Assembly: GCA_938074565.1 (NCBI GenBank)
Contig: CALJEQ010000018.1
Coordinates: 62,001 to 126,000, forward strand
DNA length: 64,000 bases
Origin: an uncultured Alkaliphilus sp.
GTDB taxonomy: Bacteria; Bacillota; Clostridia; Peptostreptococcales; Natronincolaceae
Reading direction: 5' to 3'
Both the position numbers and the translations under genes were made by a program. Under the pieces are notes generated by a model. The model searched no databases. It was not told the origin of the DNA and was given only the letters and a program-made list of their open reading frames with translations. Positions within the stretch are counted from its first letter, which is position 1, and every line of letters begins with the position of its first letter. Below are positions 36,159 through 45,054 of the stretch, in pieces.

Positions 36159-36260
36159 TGTGGATAATGTGGAAAAACTGTGGTAAAAACTAATAAGCTC
36201 AAGTTGATATGTGGATAAAGCTGTGGAATCTGTGGATTAAATGTGGACAAATGTGGACAA
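36159..36260. promoter_or_regulatory. DnaA-box cluster 2
   Basis: Eight TGTGG-containing boxes lie in 102 bases, all in the same orientation. TGTGGATAA is perfect at 36159-36167 and 36210-36218. Near matches are at 36168-36176, 36179-36187, 36222-36230, 36231-36239, 36242-36250 and 36252-36260, the last two both TGTGGACAA. A single reverse-oriented TTGTTCACA is at 36131. The cluster lies between two convergent transcription units, each with a terminator, so a promoter role is unlikely and DnaA titration or replication control is more likely. Confidence 0.72.
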
Positions 36261-36360
36261 TGAATTTAACATGAATATTGTATACTTTATTTCGTTAAGA
36301 TTCTACATTGATTTGTTAACATAAATAGGTTTAAAAATCATTTTCGGTAGAAAAATGTCA

Positions 36361-36393
36361 AAAAAATACCCCTAGTTTAAGTACTAAGGGGTA
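36361..36393 (-). terminator. Terminator of bioY
   Basis: On the minus strand, TACCCC-type arms (36367-36376 with 36383-36393) form a stem with one bulge, followed by six T residues. Confidence 0.8.
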
Positions 36394-36418
36394 TATTTTA
36401 ATAGGTATTAATAATTTC

Positions 36419-36976
36419 TTATTTGGTTATATAAGGTTTTAAGTTATTTCTATTTAAAGAGTCATTAACACTTAAAACTAGAATAGATGTAAGAATAATT
36501 TTAATAATATCAGGGATTAAATAAGGTGCTACAGCCAACGCAAAAGATTTTTCCCAACTCATAGCTGTAACAAGTTTAAATTGTACCAAACCCATTACAT
36601 AGATAATCACTAGACCTAATAGCATTGATAAGAAGGAAGACTTGAAGTTGTTCTTTCTTTCCATAAAAAATCCAATTAATGCAGCTGCTATAGGAAAAGA
36701 CAATAAAAATCCACCTGTTGGGCCAACAAGAACAGATAGTCCACCTCTAAATTGAGCAAAAACAGGAATTCCTGTAGCACCAATTAATAGATATACAATT
36801 AAAGACATAGCTCCTAATTTACTACCCAAGATACCCCCTGCTAGGCACACTGCCACCACTTGTAACGTAAAAGGCACCGGTGAAAAAGGGATGGGAAATG
36901 CAAGTTGAGCGCATACAGCTGTAATAGCAGCAAATAAAGCTACTAAGGTCATGTTTTTAACGGAAATTTTACCCAT
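36419..36976 (-). CDS. bioY: Biotin ECF transporter S component BioY
   Basis: BioY binds and imports biotin, using the shared ECF module. The 185-residue product has about six membrane segments and the BioY signature around FAQFRGGLSVLVGPTGGFLL. The start follows AAAGGAGAATT. A BirA-type operator lies just upstream, so expression should fall when biotin is plentiful. No biotin synthesis genes are in the window, consistent with uptake of external biotin. Confidence 0.95.
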   Translation of the reverse strand: MGKISVKNMTLVALFAAITAVCAQLAFPIPFSPVPFTLQVVAVCLAGGILGSKLGAMSLIVYLLIGATGIPVFAQFRGGLSVLVGPTGGFLLSFPIAAALIGFFMERKNNFKSSFLSMLLGLVIIYVMGLVQFKLVTAMSWEKSFALAVAPYLIPDIIKIILTSILVLSVNDSLNRNNLKPYITK

Positions 36977-36992
36977 TAATAATTCTCCTTTC

Positions 36993-37020
36993 GTTAACCT
37001 ATAATTATGTGTTGGTTAAC
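36993..37020 (-). promoter_or_regulatory. BirA (biotin repressor) operator
   Basis: GTTAACC at 36993-36999 and GGTTAAC at 37014-37020 are perfect inverted half-sites separated by 14 bases, the known BirA box architecture. It lies about 17 bases before the bioY start, overlapping the likely promoter. Confidence 0.9.
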
Positions 37021-37038
37021 AAAAATAGTTTATCTTGT

Positions 37039-38967
37039 CTATGAAGAAATGTCAATAGCAGATTCCCATTCTTCATAAAGTAAGTTAATCTTATTTTTAA
37101 TGGAGGATACTTGCTGTTGTACTTCACGACTTTTTTCGGGGTTTGAGTAAACTTCTTCTTGGCACATTAAAGACTCTAGCTCAGCGACTTCTTCCTCCAG
37201 TCCCATAATATCTAATTCTATTTTTTGTCGTCTTTTTATAGTTTCTTTTTGTTTGTTTTTTTCTTCTTTTTCTTTACGTTTCTCTTCTTTTATTTGGGTT
37301 TTAGTTTTTTCTTCAACAATTTCTACTGTACTGTCAAATTCCTGCTGTTTCTTTTTATAGAGGTAGTAGTCATAATTCCCTAAAAAGATTTCACACCCTA
37401 AGGGATTTAGGTCAATTACTTTAGTAGCAACACGATTTAAAAAGTAACGATCGTGGGAGATGACAAAAACTGTACCATCATAATTAACTAAAGCATCCTC
37501 CAACACTTCTTTAGCAAGAATATCTAAATGGTTTGTTGGTTCATCCAATAATAAGAGATTAGCCTTAGAAAGAAGTAATTTTAAAAGGGAGAGTCGAGCT
37601 TTTTCTCCACCACTTAAAGTTGATATTGGCTTAAAAACTTCTTCATTATGAAATAGAAAAGAACCTAATAAACTTCTAACTTCTGTTTCAGTTTTTGTAG
37701 GATGTTCATCCCAAATTTCGTCAATCATTAGCTTACTATTATCTAAAGATTTTTGTTCCTGATCGTAATAGGCAGGGTTAACATTATGACCTACTATAAT
37801 TTCTCCATTAGATAAGGTAGTTTCTTTTAGAATCATTTTCATTAAAGTAGACTTACCAATACCATTAGGTCCAATTAAAGCCACTTTTTCGCCTTTATAT
37901 ACTTGAAAAGATAAATTTGAAAATAGTACATTATCATCAAAGCTTTTTGATACATCCTTAATAGAAAGAACATCATTGCCACTTTTCATTTGTGCCTCAA
38001 AACTAATCTTTGCTCTCTTTTGGAAAGTTTGAGGTAATTCTACTTCCTCAATTTTACTTAACTGTTTTTCTCTACTTTGAGCACGTTTAATTAACTTTTC
38101 AGTACCATGTTGCCTTAGACGACGGATAATATCCTCTTGTCTATCAATCTCTTTTTGTTGATTTTGATAATTCTTTAACTGTTGTTCTTGCATAATTTTT
38201 TTCTTTTCAATAAAAGTTGAGTAGTTACCATTATAGCTGGAAGCTTCGTGGTTTTCAATTTCCACTATACGGGTTACCACTTGATCTAAGAAGTAACGAT
38301 CGTGGGAGATCATTAAAACAGTTCCAGAGTAATCCTTTAAGAAACCCTCTAACCATTCCACTGCTTGTATATCTAAATGATTGGTAGGCTCGTCTAATAG
38401 TAAAACATCTGGTTTTGAGAGTAAAAGTTTTGCTAAAGATAAACGGGTTTTTTCTCCACCACTAAGTTGTAGTACTGGTTGTGAAAAATCTTCATCGTTA
38501 AAGCCTAAGCCTTTTAATATGCCCTTTACTTCGCTACGGAAACCGTATCCATTATTTTTTTCAAATTCATCAGTTAAGACAGAATATTGATCCATTAGCT
38601 TTGTTAATTCATGGGATTTATCAGAATCTTCTCCAACGTTAGCAATACTAACTTCAAGGGATCTCAAATTATTCTCCATTTCAATTAAGTAATTGAATAT
38701 AGAAAGTGCTTCATCATAGACAGTTGAATTATTTGACAAAACACTACTTTGTTCTAAATAACCTAAAACTGTAGATTTAGAAATAAATAGATCGCCACTA
38801 TCATAGGGTAATTGCCCACAAAGAATTTTGAAAAGAGTAGATTTTCCAGCACCATTAACACCAACCAAACCAACCTTTTCGTTCTTTTGAATACTAAAAG
38901 TGATATTACGTAAAATTAAATCAACACCAAAATATTTCATTAATTGATTACAAGATAAAATGATCAT
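37039..38967 (-). CDS. ABC-F family ATPase (YdiF/Uup-like)
   Basis: This 642-residue protein has two ABC domains on one chain and no membrane segments, as in ABC-F translation factors that act on the ribosome E site. The first domain has GVNGAGKSTLFKILCG and LSGGEKTRLSLAKLL; the second has GPNGIGKSTLMKMI and LSGGEKARLSLLKLL. A charged coiled-coil C-terminal tail (about 555-640) is typical of the YdiF/Uup branch. Antibiotic protection cannot be predicted. A TAGGAGGAAG site precedes the ATG. Confidence 0.92.
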   Translation of the reverse strand: MIILSCNQLMKYFGVDLILRNITFSIQKNEKVGLVGVNGAGKSTLFKILCGQLPYDSGDLFISKSTVLGYLEQSSVLSNNSTVYDEALSIFNYLIEMENNLRSLEVSIANVGEDSDKSHELTKLMDQYSVLTDEFEKNNGYGFRSEVKGILKGLGFNDEDFSQPVLQLSGGEKTRLSLAKLLLSKPDVLLLDEPTNHLDIQAVEWLEGFLKDYSGTVLMISHDRYFLDQVVTRIVEIENHEASSYNGNYSTFIEKKKIMQEQQLKNYQNQQKEIDRQEDIIRRLRQHGTEKLIKRAQSREKQLSKIEEVELPQTFQKRAKISFEAQMKSGNDVLSIKDVSKSFDDNVLFSNLSFQVYKGEKVALIGPNGIGKSTLMKMILKETTLSNGEIIVGHNVNPAYYDQEQKSLDNSKLMIDEIWDEHPTKTETEVRSLLGSFLFHNEEVFKPISTLSGGEKARLSLLKLLLSKANLLLLDEPTNHLDILAKEVLEDALVNYDGTVFVISHDRYFLNRVATKVIDLNPLGCEIFLGNYDYYLYKKKQQEFDSTVEIVEEKTKTQIKEEKRKEKEEKNKQKETIKRRQKIELDIMGLEEEVAELESLMCQEEVYSNPEKSREVQQQVSSIKNKINLLYEEWESAIDISS

Positions 38968-39695
38968 ATACTTCCTCCTATTAAACTAAGTTAATATAAT
39001 CATTTTAACAAAAAAACGGACTGGGATAAAGCTTGTAATTAACTATAAATAATTAGTAAATGAAAACACTTACAAGATAGTAATCATTGTTAAAAAATAA
39101 ATTTATTGAGTTTTCAGATAATTATTGAAATATGTTTGAGAATAGTATAAAATTAATAAATATTAATAAAATAACAGTTTGTATTAAGTAAGTTGCAAAA
39201 TGATGTGTATTTAATTTAGTTGTTTTTTTATTTAACAATATTGGATAGACCACCTTACCGTAGGATGACTGACCAATAATTACCTTTTAAGGAAGTACTG
39301 GTGGAAGTTTAAAAAAATAGATTTTGAAGTATTTTTAACAATGTTAAGTTTGTTAAATTTTTTTTAAAAATGAAAGGTAAACGTTTTCCTAATTTTGTGT
39401 TTGATGTATTGGAACTTAATAATTAGATAGTAAGCTTAAACTTATAAATGAAATTATGGAAATGCAAAATTGCATAATTAATGAATAATTTTTAACAAAC
39501 CACGGGTTTTTGTGGGAGAAGGGATGTGCCATCTGGTTGTTTTAGTTAGATAAAAATAAAAACCTTATAAACATTGTATAACTATAAATATCTGTGAAAG
39601 GGGGCTCAACACTTTTAAAATACTAAGTTTGGTATTGGTATTGGTATAGGGTTGAAAATACATTTAATAGTATAGGATGAAGGGAGAAATGTGAT
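38968..39695. other. Long AT-rich intergenic region between the ABC-F and lactate permease genes
   Basis: No gene is seen in about 725 bases. The part nearer lctP holds a cre-like site, a CCACGGGTTTTTGTGG hairpin near 39500 and three tandem TTGGTA hexamers near 39628-39645. The segment 39250-39310 has several short inverted repeats, including GACCACC against GGTGG. Confidence 0.6.
39376..39389 (+). promoter_or_regulatory. cre-like catabolite control site upstream of lctP
   Basis: GGTAAACGTTTTCC is nearly palindromic and matches the CcpA cre consensus at about 12 of 14 positions. It lies about 300 bases before the lactate permease gene. Confidence 0.55.
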
Positions 39696-41381
39696 ATGTT
39701 ATATGCTTTATTGGCGTCTTTACCTATTGTGCTTACAGTTGTTCTAATGGTGGCATTCAACTGGCCTGCAAAAAGGGTTATGCCTTTAGCTTGGGGTTTG
39801 GCAATTGCATTAGGAGCTGGTGTATGGGGAGTTCAATTTAAATGGTTAGCTGGTTCAACTATATTTGGAGGGTTAAGTGCATTCAATATTCTTATTATTG
39901 TTTTTGGTGCAATTCTTTTAATGAATACACTGAAAAATAGTGGGGCAATTAAAGTGATAAATAAAACCTTCTATGGCATTAGTCCTGATAGAAGAATTCA
40001 AGCAATTATTATTGCATTTTTATTCGGTTCATTTATTGAAGGTGCAGCGGGTTTTGGTACTCCAGCAGCATTAGCGGGGCCACTTATGGTGGGGTTAGGT
40101 TTTCCACCATTGGCAGCAGCTATGTTGGCTTTAGTAGGAAATAGTACACCTGTAAGTTTTGGAGCTGTAGGTACGCCTATTATCGGAGGAGTTTCTTCTG
40201 TTTTAGGATCTGCTGACATTGTTGCTCAAATTGAAGGCGCAGGACTTACCACCAGTGGATTTTTACATCAAGTTGGTATATGGTCAGCTTTACCCCACGC
40301 ACTAATGGGAGTATTTATGCCATTAATAATTGTAATGATGATGACAAAACTCTTTGGTGAAAAGAAATCTTTTAAAGATGCCTTTGAAGTTGCTCCATTT
40401 GCAATATTTGCTGGTCTTAGCTTTATAGTGCCATATGTTGCAATAGCATTTTTATTTGGGCCAGAGCTTCCTTCTTTAGCTGGTGGGTTAATCGCCATAG
40501 CAGTGGTTATTACAGCCACTAAAAAAGGATTTTTACAACCTAAAACTGTATGGGATTTTGCAAATAAATCTAAGTGGGATAGTTCATGGAGTGGTACGGA
40601 AGAAGTAGTGGCTAAAAAAGAAGAAGCAACTGCTGAAATAAGTCCTTTTAATGCATGGTTACCATACATCCTTGTATCTGTTATTTTGGTTATTACAAGA
40701 ATACCAGCAATTGGTTTGAAATCAATTTTAACTAGCCCTACTTTTACTATATCTTGGAGAGGTGTTTTAGGAACAGGTTTAAATTATAACTTACAATATC
40801 TATATTTACCTGGTACAGTACCGTTTATCTTAGTGGCAATACTAACTGGATTTATGCACAAAATGAAGGGCGAAACAATTAAAGAAACTTGGAAAGTCTC
40901 TTTAAAACAAGTAATACCAGCAGCAATAGCATTAACTTTTGCAATTGCAATGGTACAGGTAATGCTTAATTCAGGAAATAATAGTTCTGGGGAAGTAGGA
41001 ATGATGGTGGCACTTTCGCGAGCTGCCGGTGACCTATTCAAAGGAGTTTGGCCAATATTCTCTCCTTTTATTGGAATATTAGGTGCTTTTATGTCAGGTA
41101 GTAATACAACATCAAATATATTATTCTCTGGTTTTCAATATGGAGTTGCCGATCAGATTGGTATATCTAGAATTGTAATAGTAGGACTTCAAGTAGTGGG
41201 TGGAGCAGCAGGAAATATGATTTGTGTGCATAACGTTGTTGCTGCCTGTACTACAGTTGGTGTATTAGGTAAGGAAGGTAGAGTTATTAGAACAAATGCT
41301 ATACCTGCATTCATTTATGCAATTGTTACAGGTGTATTTGCTTATTTAGCTGTATACGTATTCTTTCCAACTCTATTCTAA
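39696..41381 (+). CDS. lctP: L-lactate permease family transporter
   Basis: This 561-residue inner-membrane protein belongs to the LctP/LldP family of lactate-proton symporters, with about 12-14 membrane segments. The family motifs [20 protein letters not shown] and [17 protein letters not shown] are intact. A GAAGGGAGAAA site precedes the ATG. It is likely the lactate entry point for the racemase and dehydrogenase operon at 55.7 kb, although the two loci are separated by 14 kb. Confidence 0.95.
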   Translation: MLYALLASLPIVLTVVLMVAFNWPAKRVMPLAWGLAIALGAGVWGVQFKWLAGSTIFGGLSAFNILIIVFGAILLMNTLKNSGAIKVINKTFYGISPDRRIQAIIIAFLFGSFIEGAAGFGTPAALAGPLMVGLGFPPLAAAMLALVGNSTPVSFGAVGTPIIGGVSSVLGSADIVAQIEGAGLTTSGFLHQVGIWSALPHALMGVFMPLIIVMMMTKLFGEKKSFKDAFEVAPFAIFAGLSFIVPYVAIAFLFGPELPSLAGGLIAIAVVITATKKGFLQPKTVWDFANKSKWDSSWSGTEEVVAKKEEATAEISPFNAWLPYILVSVILVITRIPAIGLKSILTSPTFTISWRGVLGTGLNYNLQYLYLPGTVPFILVAILTGFMHKMKGETIKETWKVSLKQVIPAAIALTFAIAMVQVMLNSGNNSSGEVGMMVALSRAAGDLFKGVWPIFSPFIGILGAFMSGSNTTSNILFSGFQYGVADQIGISRIVIVGLQVVGGAAGNMICVHNVVAACTTVGVLGKEGRVIRTNAIPAFIYAIVTGVFAYLAVYVFFPTLF

Positions 41382-41408
41382 TGAAATAGATATAAATGTT
41401 AGATTAAA

Positions 41409-41443
41409 GTAGGTAGATCTGTATATAGCAGATCTACCTTTAC
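41409..41443 (+). terminator. Probable terminator of lctP
   Basis: A perfect 11-base-pair stem, AGGTAGATCTG with CAGATCTACCT, is followed by a weak T tract. Confidence 0.65.
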
Positions 41444-41563
41444 TAATTGCAATATCTATTAAATAGGAAGTTAAATGGTAATACTATAATTAATATTAAT
41501 TAAGGAAAAGTAATAATTTGTTGAAATAACGTATAAAATGTTGAATAAAATATTTTATTAAAC

Positions 41564-41586
41564 TTGACAAACACAGTGTTTTACAA
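41564..41586 (+). promoter_or_regulatory. Near-perfect palindrome upstream of rex
   Basis: Arms TTGACAAACAC and GTGTTTTACAA flank a central A; 9 of 11 positions pair. It does not match the standard Rex box (TTGTTAA-N4-TTAACAA), so the binding protein is unknown. Confidence 0.5.
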
Positions 41587-41597
41587 GTTCCTATTAA

Positions 41598-41626
41598 TTG
41601 ACATTGTATTAATTGGTTGTTATAAT
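41598..41626 (+). promoter_or_regulatory. SigA promoter of rex
   Basis: TTGACA at 41598-41603 and TATAAT at 41621-41626, 17 bases apart, form an exact consensus promoter. It implies a leader of about 165 bases before rex. Confidence 0.8.
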
Positions 41627-41799
41627 TATAAATAAATTTAAATGCAACATAAAAAAATAAGCTAATTTAATGAAAAATATTGAACAACTTATTATTAAGC
41701 AAAATAAAATTTTGAGATTATTGGTATTAATTAAATAGTTATTTTATAGAACTCTAAATTACTGAATGTTATAAAATTATTGATAGGAGGAGGGTTTTT

Positions 41800-42447
41800 A
41801 TGAACAGGGATTTTTCCAACGTTTCAATGGCTGTAATAAGAAGATTACCAAAATACCATAGATATTTAAAGGATCTATTAGATAAAGAAGTATATCGTAT
41901 TTCTTCAAGGGAGTTAAGTCGTTTAATAGGTTTTACTGCATCACAGATTAGACAAGATTTAAATTGTTTTGGTGGTTTTGGGCAACAGGGGTACGGTTAT
42001 AATGTAGAAGAACTTTACAAAGAGATAGGGAAAATTTTAGGTTTGAATAAGACCTACACTACAGTTATTATTGGAGCAGGAAACTTAGGTCAGGCAATTG
42101 CTAATTATGCTAGTTTTAACAAGTATGGATTTCAATTATTAGCTTTGTTTGATACAAACCCTAAACTAATTGGAATGAAAATAAGAGAAATAGACATTTT
42201 AGATTTAGACAAACTAGAAGACTTTATTAGTAAGAATGATATAGAAATTGGTATTATTTGCACCCCAAAGGAAGTTGCACAAGAAGTGGCTGAAAAATTA
42301 ACAAGCGCAAATATAAAGGGAATATGGAACTTTGCTCCTGTAGACATTAAAGTACCAAAAGACACTATAGTAGAAAATGTTCATTTAAGTGAAAGTTTAT
42401 TTATATTATCTTATCTATTAAATGAAAAGGAAAATTTAAGTAAATAA
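41800..42447 (+). CDS. rex: Redox-sensing transcriptional repressor Rex
   Basis: Rex senses the NADH/NAD ratio and represses fermentation and hydrogen-metabolism genes. The 215-residue product has an N-terminal winged helix (ISSRELSRLIGFTASQIRQD, then LNCFGGFGQQGYGY) and a Rossmann NADH-binding domain (IGAGNLGQAIANYASF). A TAGGAGGAGGG site precedes the ATG. The next gene is a MarR regulator, 50 bases away. It fits a lactate-using anaerobe. Confidence 0.95.
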   Translation: MNRDFSNVSMAVIRRLPKYHRYLKDLLDKEVYRISSRELSRLIGFTASQIRQDLNCFGGFGQQGYGYNVEELYKEIGKILGLNKTYTTVIIGAGNLGQAIANYASFNKYGFQLLALFDTNPKLIGMKIREIDILDLDKLEDFISKNDIEIGIICTPKEVAQEVAEKLTSANIKGIWNFAPVDIKVPKDTIVENVHLSESLFILSYLLNEKENLSK

Positions 42448-42496
42448 TATATTGTTTATTTAAGTTAGTATTCTTCTAACTAATAAAGGGGATAGA

Positions 42497-42940
42497 ATGA
42501 GAAATTATTATGTGCAGATTCAGGAATATTTAGAAAAGTTAATGCAAAATATCATTATTTTAGATAAAAAAGGTATTAAAAACAATGGGGATACCCTTTC
42601 AATGACAGAAATTTTAATATTAAAGTCATTTGGTGATGAAAAAGAAAAGAAAATGTCCCAAATACTAGAGGAGTTTGAAATTGATCGAAATTCCTTCGGT
42701 ACTATTATTAATAGGTTACAAAGTTTTAACTATATCATTAAGAAAAAATCAGATGAAGATAAACGAGCACAGGTGTTGCAATTAACAGAAAAGGGTAAAT
42801 CCACCTTCCATCAAATTGTAATGAAAGAAAAGGAATTATTGTACTCATTATTAAATGATTTTACTTTTAATGAAGAGAAAGCCATATTAAAATTTCTAGT
42901 AAAAGTGGATATGTTAAAAAAAAATAACTCATCACTATGA
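42497..42940 (+). CDS. MarR family transcriptional regulator
   Basis: This 147-residue protein has a MarR-type winged helix (KKMSQILEEFEIDRNSFGTI, followed by the wing KKKSDEDKRAQVLQLTEKG). The start follows AAGGGGATAGA. It has no adjacent efflux or target gene except rex upstream, so its ligand and target are unknown. A strong terminator begins at its stop codon. Confidence 0.88.
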   Translation: MRNYYVQIQEYLEKLMQNIIILDKKGIKNNGDTLSMTEILILKSFGDEKEKKMSQILEEFEIDRNSFGTIINRLQSFNYIIKKKSDEDKRAQVLQLTEKGKSTFHQIVMKEKELLYSLLNDFTFNEEKAILKFLVKVDMLKKNNSSL

Positions 42941-42979
42941 AAAAGTAGACAAAACGGCAATGTTTTGTCTACTTTTTTA
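42940..42979 (+). terminator. Terminator of the MarR gene
   Basis: The stem AAAAAGTAGACAAAAC pairs perfectly with GTTTTGTCTACTTTTT, closed by a 6-base loop. Confidence 0.93.
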
Positions 42980-43227
42980 AATTGTTAAGCTAATTGAATT
43001 AATATCATTATATTATAATGAATAGGGACAAAGAAATTAATTCTTTGATTATTGTAATTTAAGTGGAATAATAAAAGATATTAAGACTTAAAAAGGTTTC
43101 TATTGGGTTGTGTAGAATGATATAATTACATATAAAAAAAGTACGATACAAATATAGACTTTTAAAAGGAATAAATTAGAAATCAATGAAACCTGATAGT
43201 TAAAAAATTTGTATAGGAGGTTGTAAA

Positions 43228-43353
43228 ATGGAATTTGTAGGACTCTTAGCGCCTGTGGCGTTTGTTTTTGCTTTATCATCTATCGCACAAGTAAGTTCCC
43301 TTAAAAAAGAGGTAGAGCAGTTAAAGGAAGAATTAAACAAATTAAAAGAGTAG
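43228..43353 (+). CDS. Small membrane-anchored coiled-coil protein, 41 residues
   Basis: A short gene with an excellent TAGGAGG site 8 bases before ATG 43228 encodes a hydrophobic N-terminal helix (FVGLLAPVAFVFALSSIA) and a charged heptad tail (LKKEVEQLKEELNKLKE). Its own terminator follows. Such small single-pass coiled-coil proteins are frequent in Clostridia, but I know no function. Confidence 0.7.
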   Translation: MEFVGLLAPVAFVFALSSIAQVSSLKKEVEQLKEELNKLKE

Positions 43354-43410
43354 ATACTCTTTAGACCTGTATGACACAACGTCTTTTCTATGCGACATAA
43401 AACATACGAT

Positions 43411-43463
43411 AAAAATGGCTATATACTTGAGATTTAATCAAGATAGCCATTTTTGTTATTTTT
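43411..43463 (+). terminator. Terminator after the 41-residue protein gene
   Basis: AAAAATGGCTAT at 43411-43422 pairs with ATAGCCATTTTT at 43443-43454; a T-rich tail follows. Confidence 0.8.
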
Positions 43464-43486
43464 AAAATATAACACTTACTACTAAC

Positions 43487-43531
43487 AAAGCCAAAAAATA
43501 AACAAGAGATAGCTAATTACTATCTCTTGTT
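43487..43531 (-). terminator. Terminator of the ferredoxin gene
   Basis: A perfect 12-base-pair stem, AACAAGAGATAG with CTATCTCTTGTT, is followed on the minus strand by TATTTTTTGG. Confidence 0.85.
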
Positions 43532-43549
43532 TGAATAAGTAAGTTTAAA

Positions 43550-43756
<207 letters not shown>

Positions 43757-43982
43757 TTACATTAATTTGTAAATTGTTTATAACAGTATTATACCAATAT
43801 TAATAAAAAGAAAAAGTAAAAAAAACAATTTTTTATAAAAAACTGATAATATATAATGATTATCATTGTATATTATTGAGACTATGGACCTAGAAGAAAT
43901 AATTTTGATATAATTTTGTATTTAAGGCAAAATAGTATAAGTATGGTACAATAAAATAAAATACTTAGCAGGAGGAGACTAA

Positions 43983-44798
43983 ATGAAAGTTATTGTATTA
44001 GTTGGGGAAAGTGGCTCAGGTAAAAGTTATCAAGCTATTTCTTTGGCTAAAAGTGAAAAAGTCACTTATATAATAGATGATGGACTTTTAATTAAAGGTA
44101 ACAAAGTTTTAGGAGGTTACTCAGCTAAGCGAGAAAAATCTAAAATGGCGGCTGTTAAAAGGGCTTTATTTATAGATGAAGAACATAGAAAAGAAATAGT
44201 AGATATACTTATTAAAGAAAATCCTAAATCTATTTTAATTTTAGGCACTTCAGATAAAATGGTTAATAATATTGCTAGACGTTTACAGTTAGAACCCATT
44301 CAACAACGATTTTATATTGAAGATATTGTCTCAAAGGAAGAAATTAGAATTGCTAAAAAAAGTAGATTTAAAGAAGGTAAACATGTTATTCCTGTCCCTA
44401 CTTTTGAAATTAAAAAAGACTTTTCAGGCTATTTTTTAAATCCACTTAGCGTTTTTAAGCATTTAGGTAAGGGTGAAAAATATGAATCTGATGAAAAGTC
44501 GGTAGTAAGACCAACTTTTAGTTATATGGGGCGGTATACTATTTCTGATAGAGTAGTTAGAGAATTAACAGTATACGCCATAATGAAGATAAAAGGAATA
44601 TATAAGGTTAATTATATAGAATTAAAGACTTTGACTAGTGGAATAATTATAGATGTCGGATTAGTTGCCATTTATGGATATTCAATAAAGGCACTAATGG
44701 AAGATGTCCAGAGGCAAATAAATGTGGAAGTAGAGGGGATGACTTCACTGAATATTCTATATATTAACGTTTTTGTTAAAAACTTAATAATACTATAG
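43983..44798 (+). CDS. P-loop ATPase fused to an Asp23/Gls24 domain
   Basis: This 271-residue protein joins two domains. Residues 1-150 start with a Walker A motif (VLVGESGSGKSYQAISLAK) and a strand at residues 84-89 (SILILG) that could be Walker B-like. Residues about 180-271 (TISDRVVRELTVYAIMKIKG onwards) match the Asp23/Gls24 family linked to envelope stress in Gram-positives. The site AGGAGGAG precedes the ATG. It is monocistronic. The biochemical role is unknown. Confidence 0.75.
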   Translation: MKVIVLVGESGSGKSYQAISLAKSEKVTYIIDDGLLIKGNKVLGGYSAKREKSKMAAVKRALFIDEEHRKEIVDILIKENPKSILILGTSDKMVNNIARRLQLEPIQQRFYIEDIVSKEEIRIAKKSRFKEGKHVIPVPTFEIKKDFSGYFLNPLSVFKHLGKGEKYESDEKSVVRPTFSYMGRYTISDRVVRELTVYAIMKIKGIYKVNYIELKTLTSGIIIDVGLVAIYGYSIKALMEDVQRQINVEVEGMTSLNILYINVFVKNLIIL

Positions 44799-44945
44799 TT
44801 AATAGTTTACAATTTAAATATGAGTATGATATAATTCAAATGTAAGAAAAAAAGAGTCAAGCATCTTTAATATTTATACATATTTTAATTGTTTTTACTA
44901 TCTCCACATTTTATTTACCATATAGGAGTGTTAAAAAAGTATCAA

Positions 44946-44959
44946 TGAAAACGTTTTTA
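44946..44959 (+). promoter_or_regulatory. cre-like catabolite control site upstream of gdhA
   Basis: TGAAAACGTTTTTA matches the CcpA cre consensus at 13 of 14 positions. It overlaps the start of a long perfect palindrome by five bases. Confidence 0.6.
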
Positions 44960-44981
44960 AGAAGAATGATTCTTCTTAAAA
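44955..44981 (+). promoter_or_regulatory. 27-base perfect palindrome upstream of gdhA
   Basis: Arms of 13 bases, TTTTAAGAAGAAT and ATTCTTCTTAAAA, flank a central G with no mismatch. It lies about 75 bases before the gdhA start and has no T tail, so an operator is more likely than a terminator. Confidence 0.65.
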
Positions 44982-45054
44982 TAGATGTGCATTACGGTTA
45001 GTACATTTAGTTTTTACATTTATCTCAAAACATATCTTTTAGGAGGGTATTTAA

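Noticed and set aside
39240..39310. LldR-type operator around GACTGACCAAT before lctP
   Set aside because: Only one half-site fits; the other half lacks the required symmetry.
40268..40669. Minus-strand 133-codon frame within the lactate permease gene
   Set aside because: It is a shadow of a long conserved membrane protein gene and has no ribosome binding site.
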